From the NCBI RefSeq assembly GCF_001632365.1, contig NW_024468512.1:511368-575367 (forward strand): a DNA stretch of 64,000 bases, read 5' to 3'. Below are positions 46,101 to 57,765 of this stretch, in pieces (the first letter of the stretch is position 1; each line of letters opens with the position of its first letter). Below the pieces are notes generated by a model. The model saw nothing but the letters and a program-made list of their open reading frames with translations. It had not been told where the DNA came from and did not search any database. Position numbers and translations under genes: made by a program. Origin of the DNA: Laetiporus sulphureus 93-53. Its lineage: Eukaryota > Basidiomycota > Agaricomycetes > Polyporales > Laetiporaceae.

Positions 46101-46660
46101 GTAAGCAGGATTGCCAGCGTGCATAGATAGGCGACCCACATAATAGGCGATGACACTTTGTATGTGCTGCGAAGTACAGTTGTTTAGCAAAACGGTATTC
46201 CCCTTAGACATGTACGGACTTGCCCTTGAGGGAAATAAACGACCGCCGGGGTAACTGTAGAAGATGCACAAGTTCCTTCGCCACACCGGGAGCCGGAGGA
46301 TATAGCCAAACTGACAATACATTGAGACGATCCACGTATGTTATACTCAAGAGCAAAAACACACTTTATTGCGTCTGTGTCGTCTGCTACACCGTCACCT
46401 ACAGCACCATAGTCTTTGACGCTACGGAAAACGGTGTACGAAGCCGGGTCAGAGTTGAAAGCTGAGGTGCCTTGATGTTTGATATCCTGCATCCAGAACG
46501 GGTCACTTGCGGCAGCGGTGCCGGAGGTGACTGCAGCAGAACATTTCGTGCCCAGAGCATAAGCAAAAGGAGTGGCAGCTATGAGGCCATAGATGAGGAA
46601 AAGGAAAGCGGCCAACATAGCAGAGAAGAGACGAGAGGGAAAAGAGCAGAGATGGGCCAT
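43155..46660 (-). CDS. GH55 exo-beta-1,3-glucanase, copy 1
   Basis: GH55 enzymes release glucose from the ends of beta-1,3-glucan and are secreted. The ATG at 46660 gives a signal peptide with a long hydrophobic core (AAFLFLIYGLIAATPFAYA), then LGTKCSAAV. Both right-handed beta-helix (pectate-lyase-3-like) halves are visible. The first opens YTVFRSVKDYGAVGDGVADD; the second opens FVSVKTLGATGDGSTDDT and continues GTYIVTSTLTIPAGTQMVGE. Between them lie YNDTNNFFRSVRNFVIDL, TGIHWQVSQATSLYN and WMENGSGGF. The C-terminus ends QLSVDGAGIIAESDNVNG then LQSTVTAWTQ. More than ten short introns. Same strand and layout as copy 2 next to it. Confidence 0.88.
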
Positions 46661-47771
46661 CAGCCATGATGCATTCAATCTTTTATAGCGCATAAAAAAC
46701 GTTTCGAACGCATGATCCAGATTTCTTGATAAAGCTACGCCTGGTCTATCTAACACCGAATGGAAGACCAAAATGGTCGGTTGCTATCCAACTCAGCTCA
46801 GCCTAGATTTCTCATCTGGAACACCTCCGGTCAAGATGGTGAGCAAATATAGACCGCGCAGGATTCACCAATTAGAAGCACAGTTCATTCGGGAACGAGG
46901 CCAGTTTGATGCGCCGCGACGTGCCGCGTGTTTTGGAGCGAAACGTGGCTCAGTGCGGCGTTCTCTCTTACACTTCTCGGGTCGGGGAACTGAGAGCGGG
47001 CAGAAATCGGTTGTTAACATGTCCGCGTCCATGGCTGCCATCAGCAGAAAACGGTAGAACGAGTTGAGGAGGCAACTGATATCCGCAGCGTGAAGGCGGC
47101 GCGCGGAGCCGCGGTGGCGGATGCGACGAGACGCGACGGGTTTACACGATCACGCGATCGTCTCGAAGCCAAACTCTGTTTTGGCCATTCACGCGCATGC
47201 GCACGTCTCGCCACGCTTGTTGGATGGCAGACAACACGCAGGATCAGTGAAGTTTTGCAGCTGCCTTCTGTTCTTCGGCACAATGAACTCAGAGTTGGAC
47301 ACGTTCCGCAGTCTATCCATTGTCTTCCGGCGCCAAGTGCAAGCGAGCGCAACTGGGGCCGATGTACTACTCTCCCTTTGCTGGACAACCATCAGCATGC
47401 ATCGTAATGCATGTATTGGCTACCCTGCACAAACGGGTGGATCGCAGTACGAGCAGAGTAAGGTCACGAAACTTGTAGCCTCCTTGGGCCCCAAGACTTT
47501 TTGACACCGTGTGCACCCACGCGCATGCAGAGAGGACAGTATTGCTCATTAATAGTTAATTCAACTCAAAACCTTAGAAGCAGTTAGATGAAGAACCGGG
47601 CGGATCTCAGTCTATAAGAACATCGCCGAGCGGTCTATCGCGTACATACAGACACGTTTCCCACCAGATACAAGATGAATACGTTTACAACAGAAAGATG
47701 AAGCCCTGTGGTATGCAATCCTTGTAGAAGCAGAGGAGATATAGAGGTGGATGGTGTGCACCGTTGACCGG
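46661..47771. other. intergenic between the two GH55 genes
   Basis: About 1.1 kb, holding the terminator of copy 2 and the promoter of copy 1. I see no gene or mobile-element ends. Several minor open frames on both strands are in competing phases and look like chance. Confidence 0.4.
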
Positions 47772-50700
47772 TCACTGTGTCCAGACGGTGACAGTGGACT
47801 GGTACCCATCTACGTTATCGCTTTCTGGAACGACTCCCGCCTCGGACACACTCCACATGTAGCTAGAGCCGACAGTCGACAAGCTATAGAGATAAAGCGT
47901 CGAAGACGAGTCGACGTTGGCGATTTGGCTCTGGCAATCCATCGAATCGAGGCATGTTTGAGCATAGTTCTCGAAAAAGCTATAGTGACCAGCGCCTGCG
48001 CGAAGACATCAGCAGAAGCTCTTGGAGAGCAAATAAAAGAAAATACCGAAGACTATGATGTCTGTCGAGTCCTGAACGTAGAGAGCCCAGGCGGAAGTTT
48101 GAGACGATGGGAAGGAAGGGTCATTGTAAGTGCTCTCTACAGAGAATGGGGAGGGAACAGCGGGCGAAGGCTGATAGTACGGCTGAGAACAGTTGAGTAT
48201 CTCGATCAGCTGTCGCATATACAAACAATCGCCATATTTATTTACCGTCTCCGTCTGAATCATGCCCATGTAGTGATCTGACGCTCCATTAAGACTATAC
48301 TGATAGAGCGTGTGATGTTCGGCTGCAGACATATTCTCAGTACATCTTCATAAACTGCATCAGCATCGACCTACATGCTACAAGCCAAGTCAGCAACACG
48401 TCTGAGTCAACGCAGATCACGCTCACCAGTACCAATCATCCATACGGGTCCCGCAGACTCGGAAAGGATACCTCGTCCGCTGAATATTGTCAACTGCGTC
48501 TGGGCACTAATATCGAGATCATGATCGGCTAGCCACACCCATGTTCCCTGAGCAGGCACCTCAGTTCGTGCATTCAACAATGCTAATCAGTGTCGTACCT
48601 CAAGATACGCATTTGATTCTGCCGTCAAGTGCAGAGCAAGGAAGGCGGCGAAACAGGAATCTGAATCTGAGCCGTAAGGGCACTCCGCAGTTTGCAAGTC
48701 AGTACCAGCCGCTATGGAGATACGATGTTCAGTTTAGATGCCCGCGATTACTCGGAGACTTTGTGTACAGACCTCCACCCAAACTGACAAGGGGTTCGGA
48801 TGAGCAGCCTGAACGGAAATACGGGTATATTACTCACCGGAAATAAGTATCCCACATTCCAGCATAGCCCTGAGTATCGGCAGCAACGTTCCACTCCACG
48901 ACAATGGCACCGGGGGCTGTGGCATGTCATCACTCTCAACATTCTGCATTACAGCCAGTGTGTAATAGAAAGACGCACTGGAGCCTTGAGTCGAGAACAT
49001 CATGTTCGTGATTTCAAGGGTCCCGGTGGAGCCGGTATCGCCAACTTGGACCATGACCGTCGGGTTGCTCTGATCTTCAAAGGCGCTGCCACTGCCCATG
49101 ATGACACTCCACGCCTCGCCGACCATCTGGGTCCCGGCCGGGATGGTGAGAGTGCTCGTGATGATGTACGTGCCGGCATCGAAGTAGATGATGTAGCAAC
49201 CGGAATACTGTCAGAAAGTACGCATGTGAGGCACTATCGCGCATGTGGCACTTTAGGAGACGAAATCTCACCTCGTCGAAGATTGACTGTAGCGTGCTTG
49301 TGTCGTCAGTCGAGCCGTCGCCAGTAGCACCGAGCGTTTTGACGCTGACGAATTGGTCTACCGCGTAGTCCGCATATCTACAGGACGTCAGCGGCACTGC
49401 ACGAGTGATAGCCGCCTACACTCACTGGGGCATGGTCCTCCCAAAGATCATGCCGTTGCTCAAGAGGCTGCTAGCCTTCGTTGGCGCAGCGATGTCGCCT
49501 TGCGTGAACGTGTACGAACTGCTCGTGCCAGACCAGACGTTTCCCTGGCCCCAACTGCTGATGGTCGTCGTTCCTCCTGCAAGGATGACATCGCCACTCG
49601 CGGTGCCGACGGCAGTGTCACAGTCGGTGAGCGCGACGTTGTTGAGCACGATCGACCCAGCAAGGGAAGAGCTCGACTCGGTGGTTTGCAGGAAGACTGG
49701 CGTGCTACTCGCGGTAGCGTCGATGATCGATATGGCGCCGGCAGTCTACACAGATGCGGGGCATTAGATTCCACGTCAGGTAGACAGACGATACGATTGA
49801 CCTGGTCAGCTTCGTTCGTGCCGCCGGTACTGACGTCAAAGCCGATCTCGCAATCGCTGACTGAAAGAAAAGGCTAAGTAAGTAGCAGGAGTGGCGTTGT
49901 ACGTGCTTTCATCTTACTTGTTATGCCTTGGAAGGTCCATCCTAGAGCGAACGTCAGCGGGTTCGTTATGACGACATAGAGCTAGGCATACCCCAGTCCC
50001 AGTCCAGATAGACACCTGTAGCGCTCGATGTCAACTCGGATAAAGCTGAGGTTGCATGAACACTAACCGGTGTTACAGTTTGTCATGGTGATGTTGCGAG
50101 CAGTGAATCTAGGCACATCTGATCAGAGTTCTGAGAGCGCCATTGCGTTGCCAAGGGGACACTCACTGCTGGTTACCGACCCACATGGCATACTTGCCTG
50201 TTCACTGTGTTCTCTTCAATTCCCCTTATGCCGTAACTAGCGCCGGCTTACCTCCGTTGAACACCAGGTCTGCAAAGATAGAAGACGTGTTAACAGATTG
50301 TTACTTCGATAGAAAGGTAGAACATGAGCTGACCTCCTATGAAACCACCACTGCCGTTCTCCATGTAGATACCTGAGACTACTTAAATAAGCCCTAGATT
50401 CCGCACTTTGGGATGCTAACCTTGATGAGCAGTATCCGACGCCGTGCTCATCTGAAACTCGATATTGTAGAGCGATGTGCCTTGCGCGACTTGCCAGTGA
50501 ATTCCAGTGGTATCATCGGTGGCATCGGTGTCAGTGAGGTCGATTACGAAGTTCCGGACGTCGCGATAGAAGTTGTTCGTGTCATTATACCATTGCGCGC
50601 CGTAGCCTCCCGCAATGTACGGGTCGACATCTGCATGATAGAATATTATTAGCATATGCTCGAACAGAGGGAGGACTGTCGCTGATATTCCCAGAGAGCG

Positions 50701-51360
50701 ATAGCTTCCGACGATTTACAAGTCGCAACTGACAAGAGGCACTGACCTATCACAGCAATACCGCTGAAACTCGACGATGCAAGCAACGTCGGAGGCACGC
50801 GCGCGTCACCGATGAGCTGTGTGTAGTAGTATGCACTAAGATAAAGATGAGCAGAAGAGGGAGACGGCAAGCGGGCCGCCTCACATAATGGGCGAAGAGA
50901 CTAAGTATGTGCTGTACACGATGAAAAAGTAAGCTGAAGTGCCTTCATGATAATAAATGTTGCACCAACCCTTGCGGGAAAAAGACGACGGCGGGCGTGA
51001 CCGTAGAGGATGCGCACGTCGCGTCACCACATCGACCACCATCGGAGATAGCAGAGCTATGGTTGCGCTTAAGTATGAATCTTCCGGGAGTGCGAGCACG
51101 ACAAACTTGATAGCATCCGTATCGTCTGTTGTACCGTCGCCTGTGGCACCATAGTCCTTGACGTTGCGAAACACGGTGTACGAAGACGGATCAGCATTGA
51201 AGGCAGAGATGCCTTGATGCGTGATGTTCTCTAACCAGAACGGATCACCGGCTGCAGCTGTACCACTGGCGACTGCAGCAGAACATTTTGTCCCAAGGGC
51301 GAAGGTGAGCGGGGCAGAGAATACGAGCCCGTAGGCTAGCAGGACTACAACGGCCAACAT
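47772..51360 (-). CDS. GH55 exo-beta-1,3-glucanase, copy 2
   Basis: A paralogue of the neighbouring gene with the same exon order. The frame is open from a GTG at 51417, but the true start is the ATG at 51360: a signal peptide MLAVVVLLAYGLVFSAPLTF, then ALGTKCSAAVASG. Helix half 1 opens VFRNVKDYGATGDGTTDD; half 2 opens FVSVKTLGATGDGSTDDT and is followed by IMGSGSAFEDQSNPTVMVQV. Between them, YNDTNNFYRDVRNFVIDL and TGIHWQVAQGTSLYNIEF parallel copy 1. The end reads GYQSTVTVWTQ. Divergence is moderate and spread along the protein, so both copies appear functional. Differing substrates or expression would explain retention, but that is inference. Confidence 0.88.
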
Positions 51361-53117
51361 TCGCGAGAAATGGGAACTCCCAGATGGACGATGCGGGTCG
51401 GAACAAATGGCATGCACGGTCTCTTATAGAGACACGATGCAGTAACAGTCGACCACATGCCGCAAACAATATGCGAAGACAGCCTGATATGAGCCTGAGA
51501 CGAGGCTGACCGTCACCAGAAATTGGGGGGGGGTGTACGAGAAACCTCAATGCGCAGCATCGTCGGTGGGAGGGAAGCAACTTGCGAACGCATGGAAGCC
51601 GGGCGGTCGTCGTACTCGTGACGCAGTATCCATGTGGGTGAGAAAGAGTAGTATGGCACTTCTAGAGAGGCGAGGTCATCTGCGATGCTGCATCGATGGT
51701 TGACGAGGTGATAACGTTCTGCAGCGTAGATCACAACATTTCTTGATTGGCAATAGCATCCTGTGCCGCGCATTCCGGCTGATTCTAGTACAGGTCGAAA
51801 CCATAGCGAGCATGCGGAGATAACGAGAAGAGTAATGCCACTGCTGTTGAGAGCAAGGTAGAGAACGGACCTTGCGCGCACAAGACGCGCTCCTACGCGA
51901 CTCACTCGAGCACGTGGTCGCATAATACACCCGGTCTCCCACCGTGGTGGAGCGCTCAGCCACCATTCTTGTGCTTGCTCTGCGTACTGCCGCCTCTTAT
52001 GACCGGTGGATAACATTTAATCAGGGTCTGCATCAAATTCGCAGATGATTCGTTGCATCGAACTGTGTGACAGCTTGTTTTGGACGCATGGAGCTGCTAG
52101 ACAACCAGCCTACACCCACATGCGGATGGTCTCGCGGAGCTAATGGACCAGGGACAACTTTGCAAGCTGCATCAAAAGTGTTAGCCACTCATCAGCTACC
52201 GCATGATCTCTCTCTGGCAGCCTACGCAGGTACACTATGACCGGCCGTTTTCTGCGTCATAGCTCGACTTACAAAAGGCGCGAGTACAGCAGTACTTAGA
52301 CCATGGGTGCCACAAATACAACTTGTGTCGCGGCTTCCCTTGTGACTGGATCTCAGATGACGCATACGAGCGGTCCGTCAACCGGAGCAACCGTCATGGC
52401 TGTAGTTGATGGCCCACATGATTCCAACCCAATATTCGTCGCGAACTCCACCGATGCATGCGCCGACTCGACCTGCCTGCGACAGCGTCTCTGCTACAAT
52501 TGCCAGCGGGTCTTGTACTTTCTTCCCCCAAAACAAAGTGAAGAGGCATTGGAAAGCCGTCCTCCGTTTACATGTGACATGGTTCATCGATGGTACTGCT
52601 TGTGCAGCTAGGCTCATATCGTTGCTGTTCGCGCCAATGTGAGGCACATCATCTCATTGTTGCGACGCATAATGTTCCTGACTAGCAGTCACGCGCAGCT
52701 GTGTTGACAAGGAGCTTCGTGACATTAGCAGCTAATATGCAATGTCCGTTGAGGCGTTGGCCGTTCGCAACACAGAATCAACATGTAGAACTCAGGCTCG
52801 CAGAATTGTGCCTCGATCAGTGAAACACAACTTCAAACTCATTTCCGTCTTACACCGCTGCCGCAGCCACCCTGAGGGTTTTAAAGTTATGATTCACGCG
52901 CTTATGTCCATTCAGTCTTAGGCTCCGAAGGGACACTGGAATGGCAGACATGGACGATCATTGGAGCCATATGAAAAGATGTGTCTGCTGGACATATGCA
53001 TGAGGCCAAGAACGGCTAGTGAACGCGAACGCTGCTCGGCTGCGCCACATATCCATCTAATTACGAGCCGGGGTCGCCATGATGACTTTGCTTGGACACA
53101 TGTGGTCAGCGTATCGC
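51361..53117. other. intergenic, promoter of GH55 copy 2 and 3' side of the ZIP gene
   Basis: A run of nine G lies at 51525-51533. A minus ATG frame 52016-51513 (167 codons) with one hydrophobic stretch overlaps the promoter; no family is recognised and it is probably chance. No repeats or RNA genes are noticed in 52020-53117. Confidence 0.4.
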
Positions 53118-54620
53118 TTATGCCCACTTTCCCAGGAGCGACATGAGGCCCGCACCGAGGATCATGCAGGCCAGCGCGAAAGCGAGGTGCCGATTTGACG
53201 CCTCCGTCATCTCTTTGCTGAAGATGAACTCGTGCGCCATCAGCTGTTCCGCAAATACGGGATCAGCAACTGCCGCCGAGGACCACATGCCCACGAGAAA
53301 ACGCACCTCCACGAGCCCGGTGTAGATCAGGATACCGCTACTGAACGCGTCCAGAATTCCGCCGACGATGTCTGCCGTGGTGCCGTGCGGGTTGTACGAC
53401 GCACGCACGCCGAGGCCGGCTGCGATACCTGGGGAAATGCAGACGATGTCATCAGAATTTCAGAGAGGTGAGCCTGCCGTAGTCCTCTTACCGACTGGAG
53501 TGGTGATCCCGTATAGGCCTGCACCTAGGAAAGGCACATAGCTGTAGGCTGGTGGGAGCTCCATGTATGCGAGCCGAGAACCAACTCCGAGCCCCTCGAA
53601 CATTTCTGAAGCAGGTTGTTCGCGTCAGATGCGTTGCGTACGCTATGGACCGGCGAAACGTACGGTGGAAGATAATCACGACAAAGAGTATCTTGAAGTT
53701 GGCGTTGACGGCAAGGGTGAGCCCCACGAAGACGCTATCGGGTAATCCAGACAATAAGCCGACAATCACCCCCTATCTATATCGCAGAACTCACCTATGG
53801 AGCAGAACACCAAACTCCAGGATAGCGATTCCGAGGATCTGCGCGACCGGAGAGGAAGGCTCGCCCTTTTCAAGCTGAGGAAGGCCTTCTAGATCCTCAC
53901 GATCCTCCTCTTTGACTGAGTCGGCGTCCTTCGCATCGCGGGGGGTTTCTTTGCTAGGGCGGCGATGCTCTGGTCCGTGAGCGGCGTGGCCTCCGTTGGG
54001 AAGTCCGTGTCCGTGAGGATCTACGATGTATTCAGCACAGGACGGAAACATTCTATCCGAGCCCGTGGGACGTATGTAAGCAAGAGGAGTGCACTTACCA
54101 TGTACCATGCCAATTTTTGCAAGGACCGCCGTGCCCCACCGGAATGCAATGATCTCGATCAAGAAGATCATAAAGATACTGACAAGGCAGATTGCGAGCG
54201 CGTAGGGCTAGGAGAATTTGGACGCATCAGTTTAGCTTATCGCACATACGCAAGCAGCAACGTACGTATTCCTGCCATGATGAGGGCAGACATGGAGAGC
54301 TGAGAGAACTGATGGCTGGATCCAGCAGGTGGATGAATGCGGTTGAAATCTGCACAAAGTTCCCAGCACATTCACGCGGCTGAATAAGGCAAGACGCGCA
54401 CGATGACCCCGCTGCCAAAGTACTTCGCGACCTGGAACACCGCCGTCGGTATGCGGACGTGCAGCCAGCCCGTCTTGCGCGATACGACGGGGAACAGCGC
54501 GCCGAACATCGACGTCGCCATCACGATGAAGACCGACGCGATACGAAGCCCAGTGTAGCTATCCGCGCCGCCGCCGTTGCCACAGTCGTCGGCCCTTCTG
54601 AGGATCTCGCTTTGCTGCAT
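53118..54620 (-). CDS. ZIP-family zinc transporter (ZRT-type)
   Basis: Imports zinc, and possibly iron, across the plasma or another membrane. The frame is open from a TTG at 54641; the ATG at 54620 (MQQSEILRRADDCG) is chosen. Hydrophobic segments follow: LRIASVFIVMATSMFGALFP, VFQVAKYFGSGVI then ISTAFIHLLDPA. After LAICLVSIFMIFLIEIIAF comes a variable His-rich loop (DPHGHGLPNGGHAAHG). The two metal-site helices are clear: LLHSVFVGLTLAV and HQMFEGLGVGSRLA. Terminal helices are FSSGILIYTGLVE and LACMILGAGLMSLLGKWA. The pattern fits eight membrane segments and the yeast Zrt1/Zrt2 layout. Several short introns. Confidence 0.9.
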
Positions 54621-57600
54621 CTTGCCTTCTTCCGTGGCCAAGAACTACTTGGAACCGAGTGAGGGGGAGCTTAAGCTGAGCTTGGCGATCGTGGATCGAC
54701 GAGTAAGCACGGTCGGAACGGGAAAGCGTCCACTGAAATACCCCCATCGACAGAGGCAGCCGCGGTCATCATTCAGGTACGGGACGACCGAGGACAGCGG
54801 ACGGGCTGGACGTCGACTGCTAAGGTACCCTGTGGCCGTCCGGGTCCTCTCATGTCCTCATTCTGCCCAATCATTAGTGCTTTTCTGCAAGCTCCATCTG
54901 TCGATCATCATGTGCAAGTGGACACCATGCTGGACGTGGAGTACCGTCCCAGTGAGCAGGAACAATGATAGAGAGGGTGCGGCTGCTGCTGCTTGCTCTG
55001 CTACTGTAAACCATGGCGGCACACGCAAGATGTCAGGTACGTGCAGCGAGCAGAACGGAGAAGAGGGTATCACTGATGTGCTTGCCTGCCTACATAGAAA
55101 CGAGGGCAGAAAAGGACTTTCTCGAAGGCGTGACCAATAGATTGGCCAGCCATCCGCGTGTTCTTGAAGCGCCCAACGGAAGCAAACTAAGAATAGCACA
55201 GCAGGGGACTCCGCGTCCCAGTGAGGGAAATCGCTACGTAGTTCGGCGTACCTGGACTCTCGTCAATTATGCATTGAAACGCGGACTCTCTGCCTGCGGT
55301 GGCCTTTCCAGCACGGTGACGAGGTGTCGCGCGGTTGGGATGTTGATGGGCTTGTCGATCCTAGCGGATACACCAATACGTCGGATGCCCCGCACAAAAT
55401 TTGCGGATATTGAGCGGCCTCAATCAAAGCGATGGCTAGCGCATCAAGGAAAAATATCACCGCTAGCTCTTGCTCGGGAACCGTCGTGCGAACGTCTTCA
55501 GGGGATTTCATGGCAGAAAGTTCGTGAATCTTTAACCTACAGCCGGGTTCGGATTCAGCCTCTGGACGGGCGTCCCTTGGGCCTTAGGTCCAAAGCCGTA
55601 TCGCCGTCGCACAATTTTTTCGCAAGATGCAGGAAGCGACAAGGGGACCGTTTAGCGGTTGTTCCAATGCGGCCAGTTTTTTCTTTAGGTACAGCCTGAC
55701 AGCTTTGGACTAAATAACACGCCTTGGAGCTGTGCTTCACGCCCAATCAACTGCGTGTTATTGCCTCTCGCACACGCAAGGACGATCGAGGGACGAAAGG
55801 AAAGCTAAGATAAGCATTGACGCTGCTCCAGGATCCGTGGTCCAAAAATAACCGGCGACCGCGGAGGTGCGTGTTGTGCGTGTATCTGCATGCCTCCATG
55901 CATGAGCAACCTCATTGGCGACTCCGTTCGGCATGCCGTTACGCTGGTGGGAACTGGAGCTGCTGGAGGTTCATAGCGGAGAAGTGGGCACCCGGGGGGT
56001 GTTGCGATGCGATGCCCGAACTTTGAAGGTGATGACTGTGGGAGATCGTTGTGCTGCGTCGATCGTGAGCTTACTCCTGGCGTAGTGTGCAGCGCCAGAC
56101 GTAACGGCGCGATGAACCAACTCAAGACACGGCCGCGATGCTCTGAGAAGGGCAGCCACGCCAATCTGTTTCGCCAAATTTAGGCGTTTAGATGTCGGAT
56201 TCGTACGCGGGTCCAAGCGACTCGCTCGCCGCGGGCCGGATGCAATAACAAGCAGTGCACGACTCCGACACGTAACAATGCATACAGTGCACCCGCTCCC
56301 AGCGTTTGAGAAAAAGATGACAACAACGCGTTGTCAGGGCTTTGGCACATTCCGCTCGGACAGGTTGCCATTGCAGGCCAGCGCTAACAGGCTGGATCAT
56401 CCCAACTTCAGCCGCGCATAAGCGTTTATATATGTAGATCGTGCGCGGCGCATGATAGGTGAGGATGATGCTATGTATAAACAGCACGCACGACATGGCA
56501 GCGTTGAACCCGGGCTATTCACGGCCAACAGCAGCCAGTTGTGTTGAACGGACATAGCCGCGGATTATAGGTGGTGAAAGAACATCTCCCTATCTGGCGA
56601 GTGAAGAGGAGCTATGAGCTCAGATGCAATTGCGTGCAATAATAGCGCAGCAGCTGCGGGGCATTCATTATAGACCTGTTGCACGGATACCGCAGAAGGA
56701 GGCAGCCCGAGGATGCCGGGAAAGAGCCTCCGTGTGCATTCGTGTGCATTAGCGTCGCGAGCAGCTGACAGTACCAATTGTGGCTGAACGCATCAAAATG
56801 ACTTCAAATTCAATGAGACGGCTGAATGTTCGGCTTGAAGTCACCCCTGAGGAATTAGATCGGACGAGACCGAGGGTGATACGTATGCGAGAAGATATAT
56901 GTTCTTATGTGAGAAGCGCGTCAGCAACAGGGTTTGGAACTAGGAAGGCAAGGGATGATTGAGGTCGGCAAGAGGTCGGCCGAGGAGTGCTGGTACGATT
57001 CAGGCATAGCAGTAAGTTGATGCTTAGCGTGGTAGGCACTCTGCCACGAGCACTCGTGGGACGCGATTAGGGGATCTGACCGTTGCAGTGACGAATGCCT
57101 CGAACGCGGGGCATAGGCATGCAGTCAACGCTGGTAGGATGCACGCAGGCACTCGATGGTGAGCGCGTGACTTGGGGAGTGTATAAGGATCAAAGTTTCT
57201 TCGGGCTACGCGCTGAACGAGTGTGTTCTACCAGTGCGCGCGAGATCGAGCCGAGAGGTGGATTGAGCCTTGGCGGGCGCGTGCGCTCCGGGTCGGGCGT
57301 GGAAGAGCTTCGTGCAGAGGCTGTCCAGGGTGGTCGCGAGGTCAGGAGAGACGGTGACCACGACGGGGAAGGGCGCCCGGGAGGGTGAGAGGCGCCACGC
57401 GTGGATATATGCGCTGGGTACAAAATAATTGTCGCCGCACTCGGCTGCACGCGCCAGTTCATTTTGAGCTTCAGCGCTGCTCTGCTCGCACCTCTCGCCG
57501 ACCTTGCCATCGCACATCCTATCGCGCAGTCCACTCCTTCCTTCTTCCCTTTGATCTCCTCGTATCTGCGTGGAGAATCGTCCATCGTGTCGCGGTATTT

Positions 57601-57765
57601 ACCCGCCCAGCGCCGCACTGGCTGCCTCGCCCAACCGCCCGTTCCGAGTAAGCCCTCGCTCTATCCCTCTTTTGCACCTGGACTTATTCGCATCACCTTT
57701 CCTCCATCCTGCCGCTCGCCTACTGATAATAGATCTGCTTATAATCGCCGCGTCTTACACGCGCC
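54621..57765. other. 3.1-kb intergenic tract between ZIP and GH5 genes
   Basis: No recognised family. One plus ATG frame (55013-55699) is listed separately. A TATATA-like word lies near 56427. The 57390-57765 part is pyrimidine-rich, typical of a leader upstream of the GH5 start. Otherwise nothing is seen. Confidence 0.4.
55013..55699 (+). CDS. weak candidate: 228-codon single-exon ORF
   Basis: An ATG at 55013 opens 228 codons (start MAAHARCQVRAASRTEKRVS) to TGA at 55699. The product is Arg- and Leu-rich and matches nothing I recognise. The antisense strand is also open in three blocks, which argues for chance in a stop-poor stretch. It lies between the starts of two divergent genes (ZIP and GH5). 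Confidence 0.2.
   Translation: MAAHARCQVRAASRTEKRVSLMCLPAYIETRAEKDFLEGVTNRLASHPRVLEAPNGSKLRIAQQGTPRPSEGNRYVVRRTWTLVNYALKRGLSACGGLSSTVTRCRAVGMLMGLSILADTPIRRMPRTKFADIERPQSKRWLAHQGKISPLALAREPSCERLQGISWQKVRESLTYSRVRIQPLDGRPLGLRSKAVSPSHNFFARCRKRQGDRLAVVPMRPVFSLGTA

Noticed and set aside
51361..51417. GTG start extending GH55 copy 2
   Set aside because: Not an ATG; the ATG at 51360 starts a clean signal peptide aligned with copy 1.
51513..52016. 167-codon minus ORF upstream of GH55 copy 2
   Set aside because: No recognisable family, competing open frames, and position inside a promoter; likely chance.
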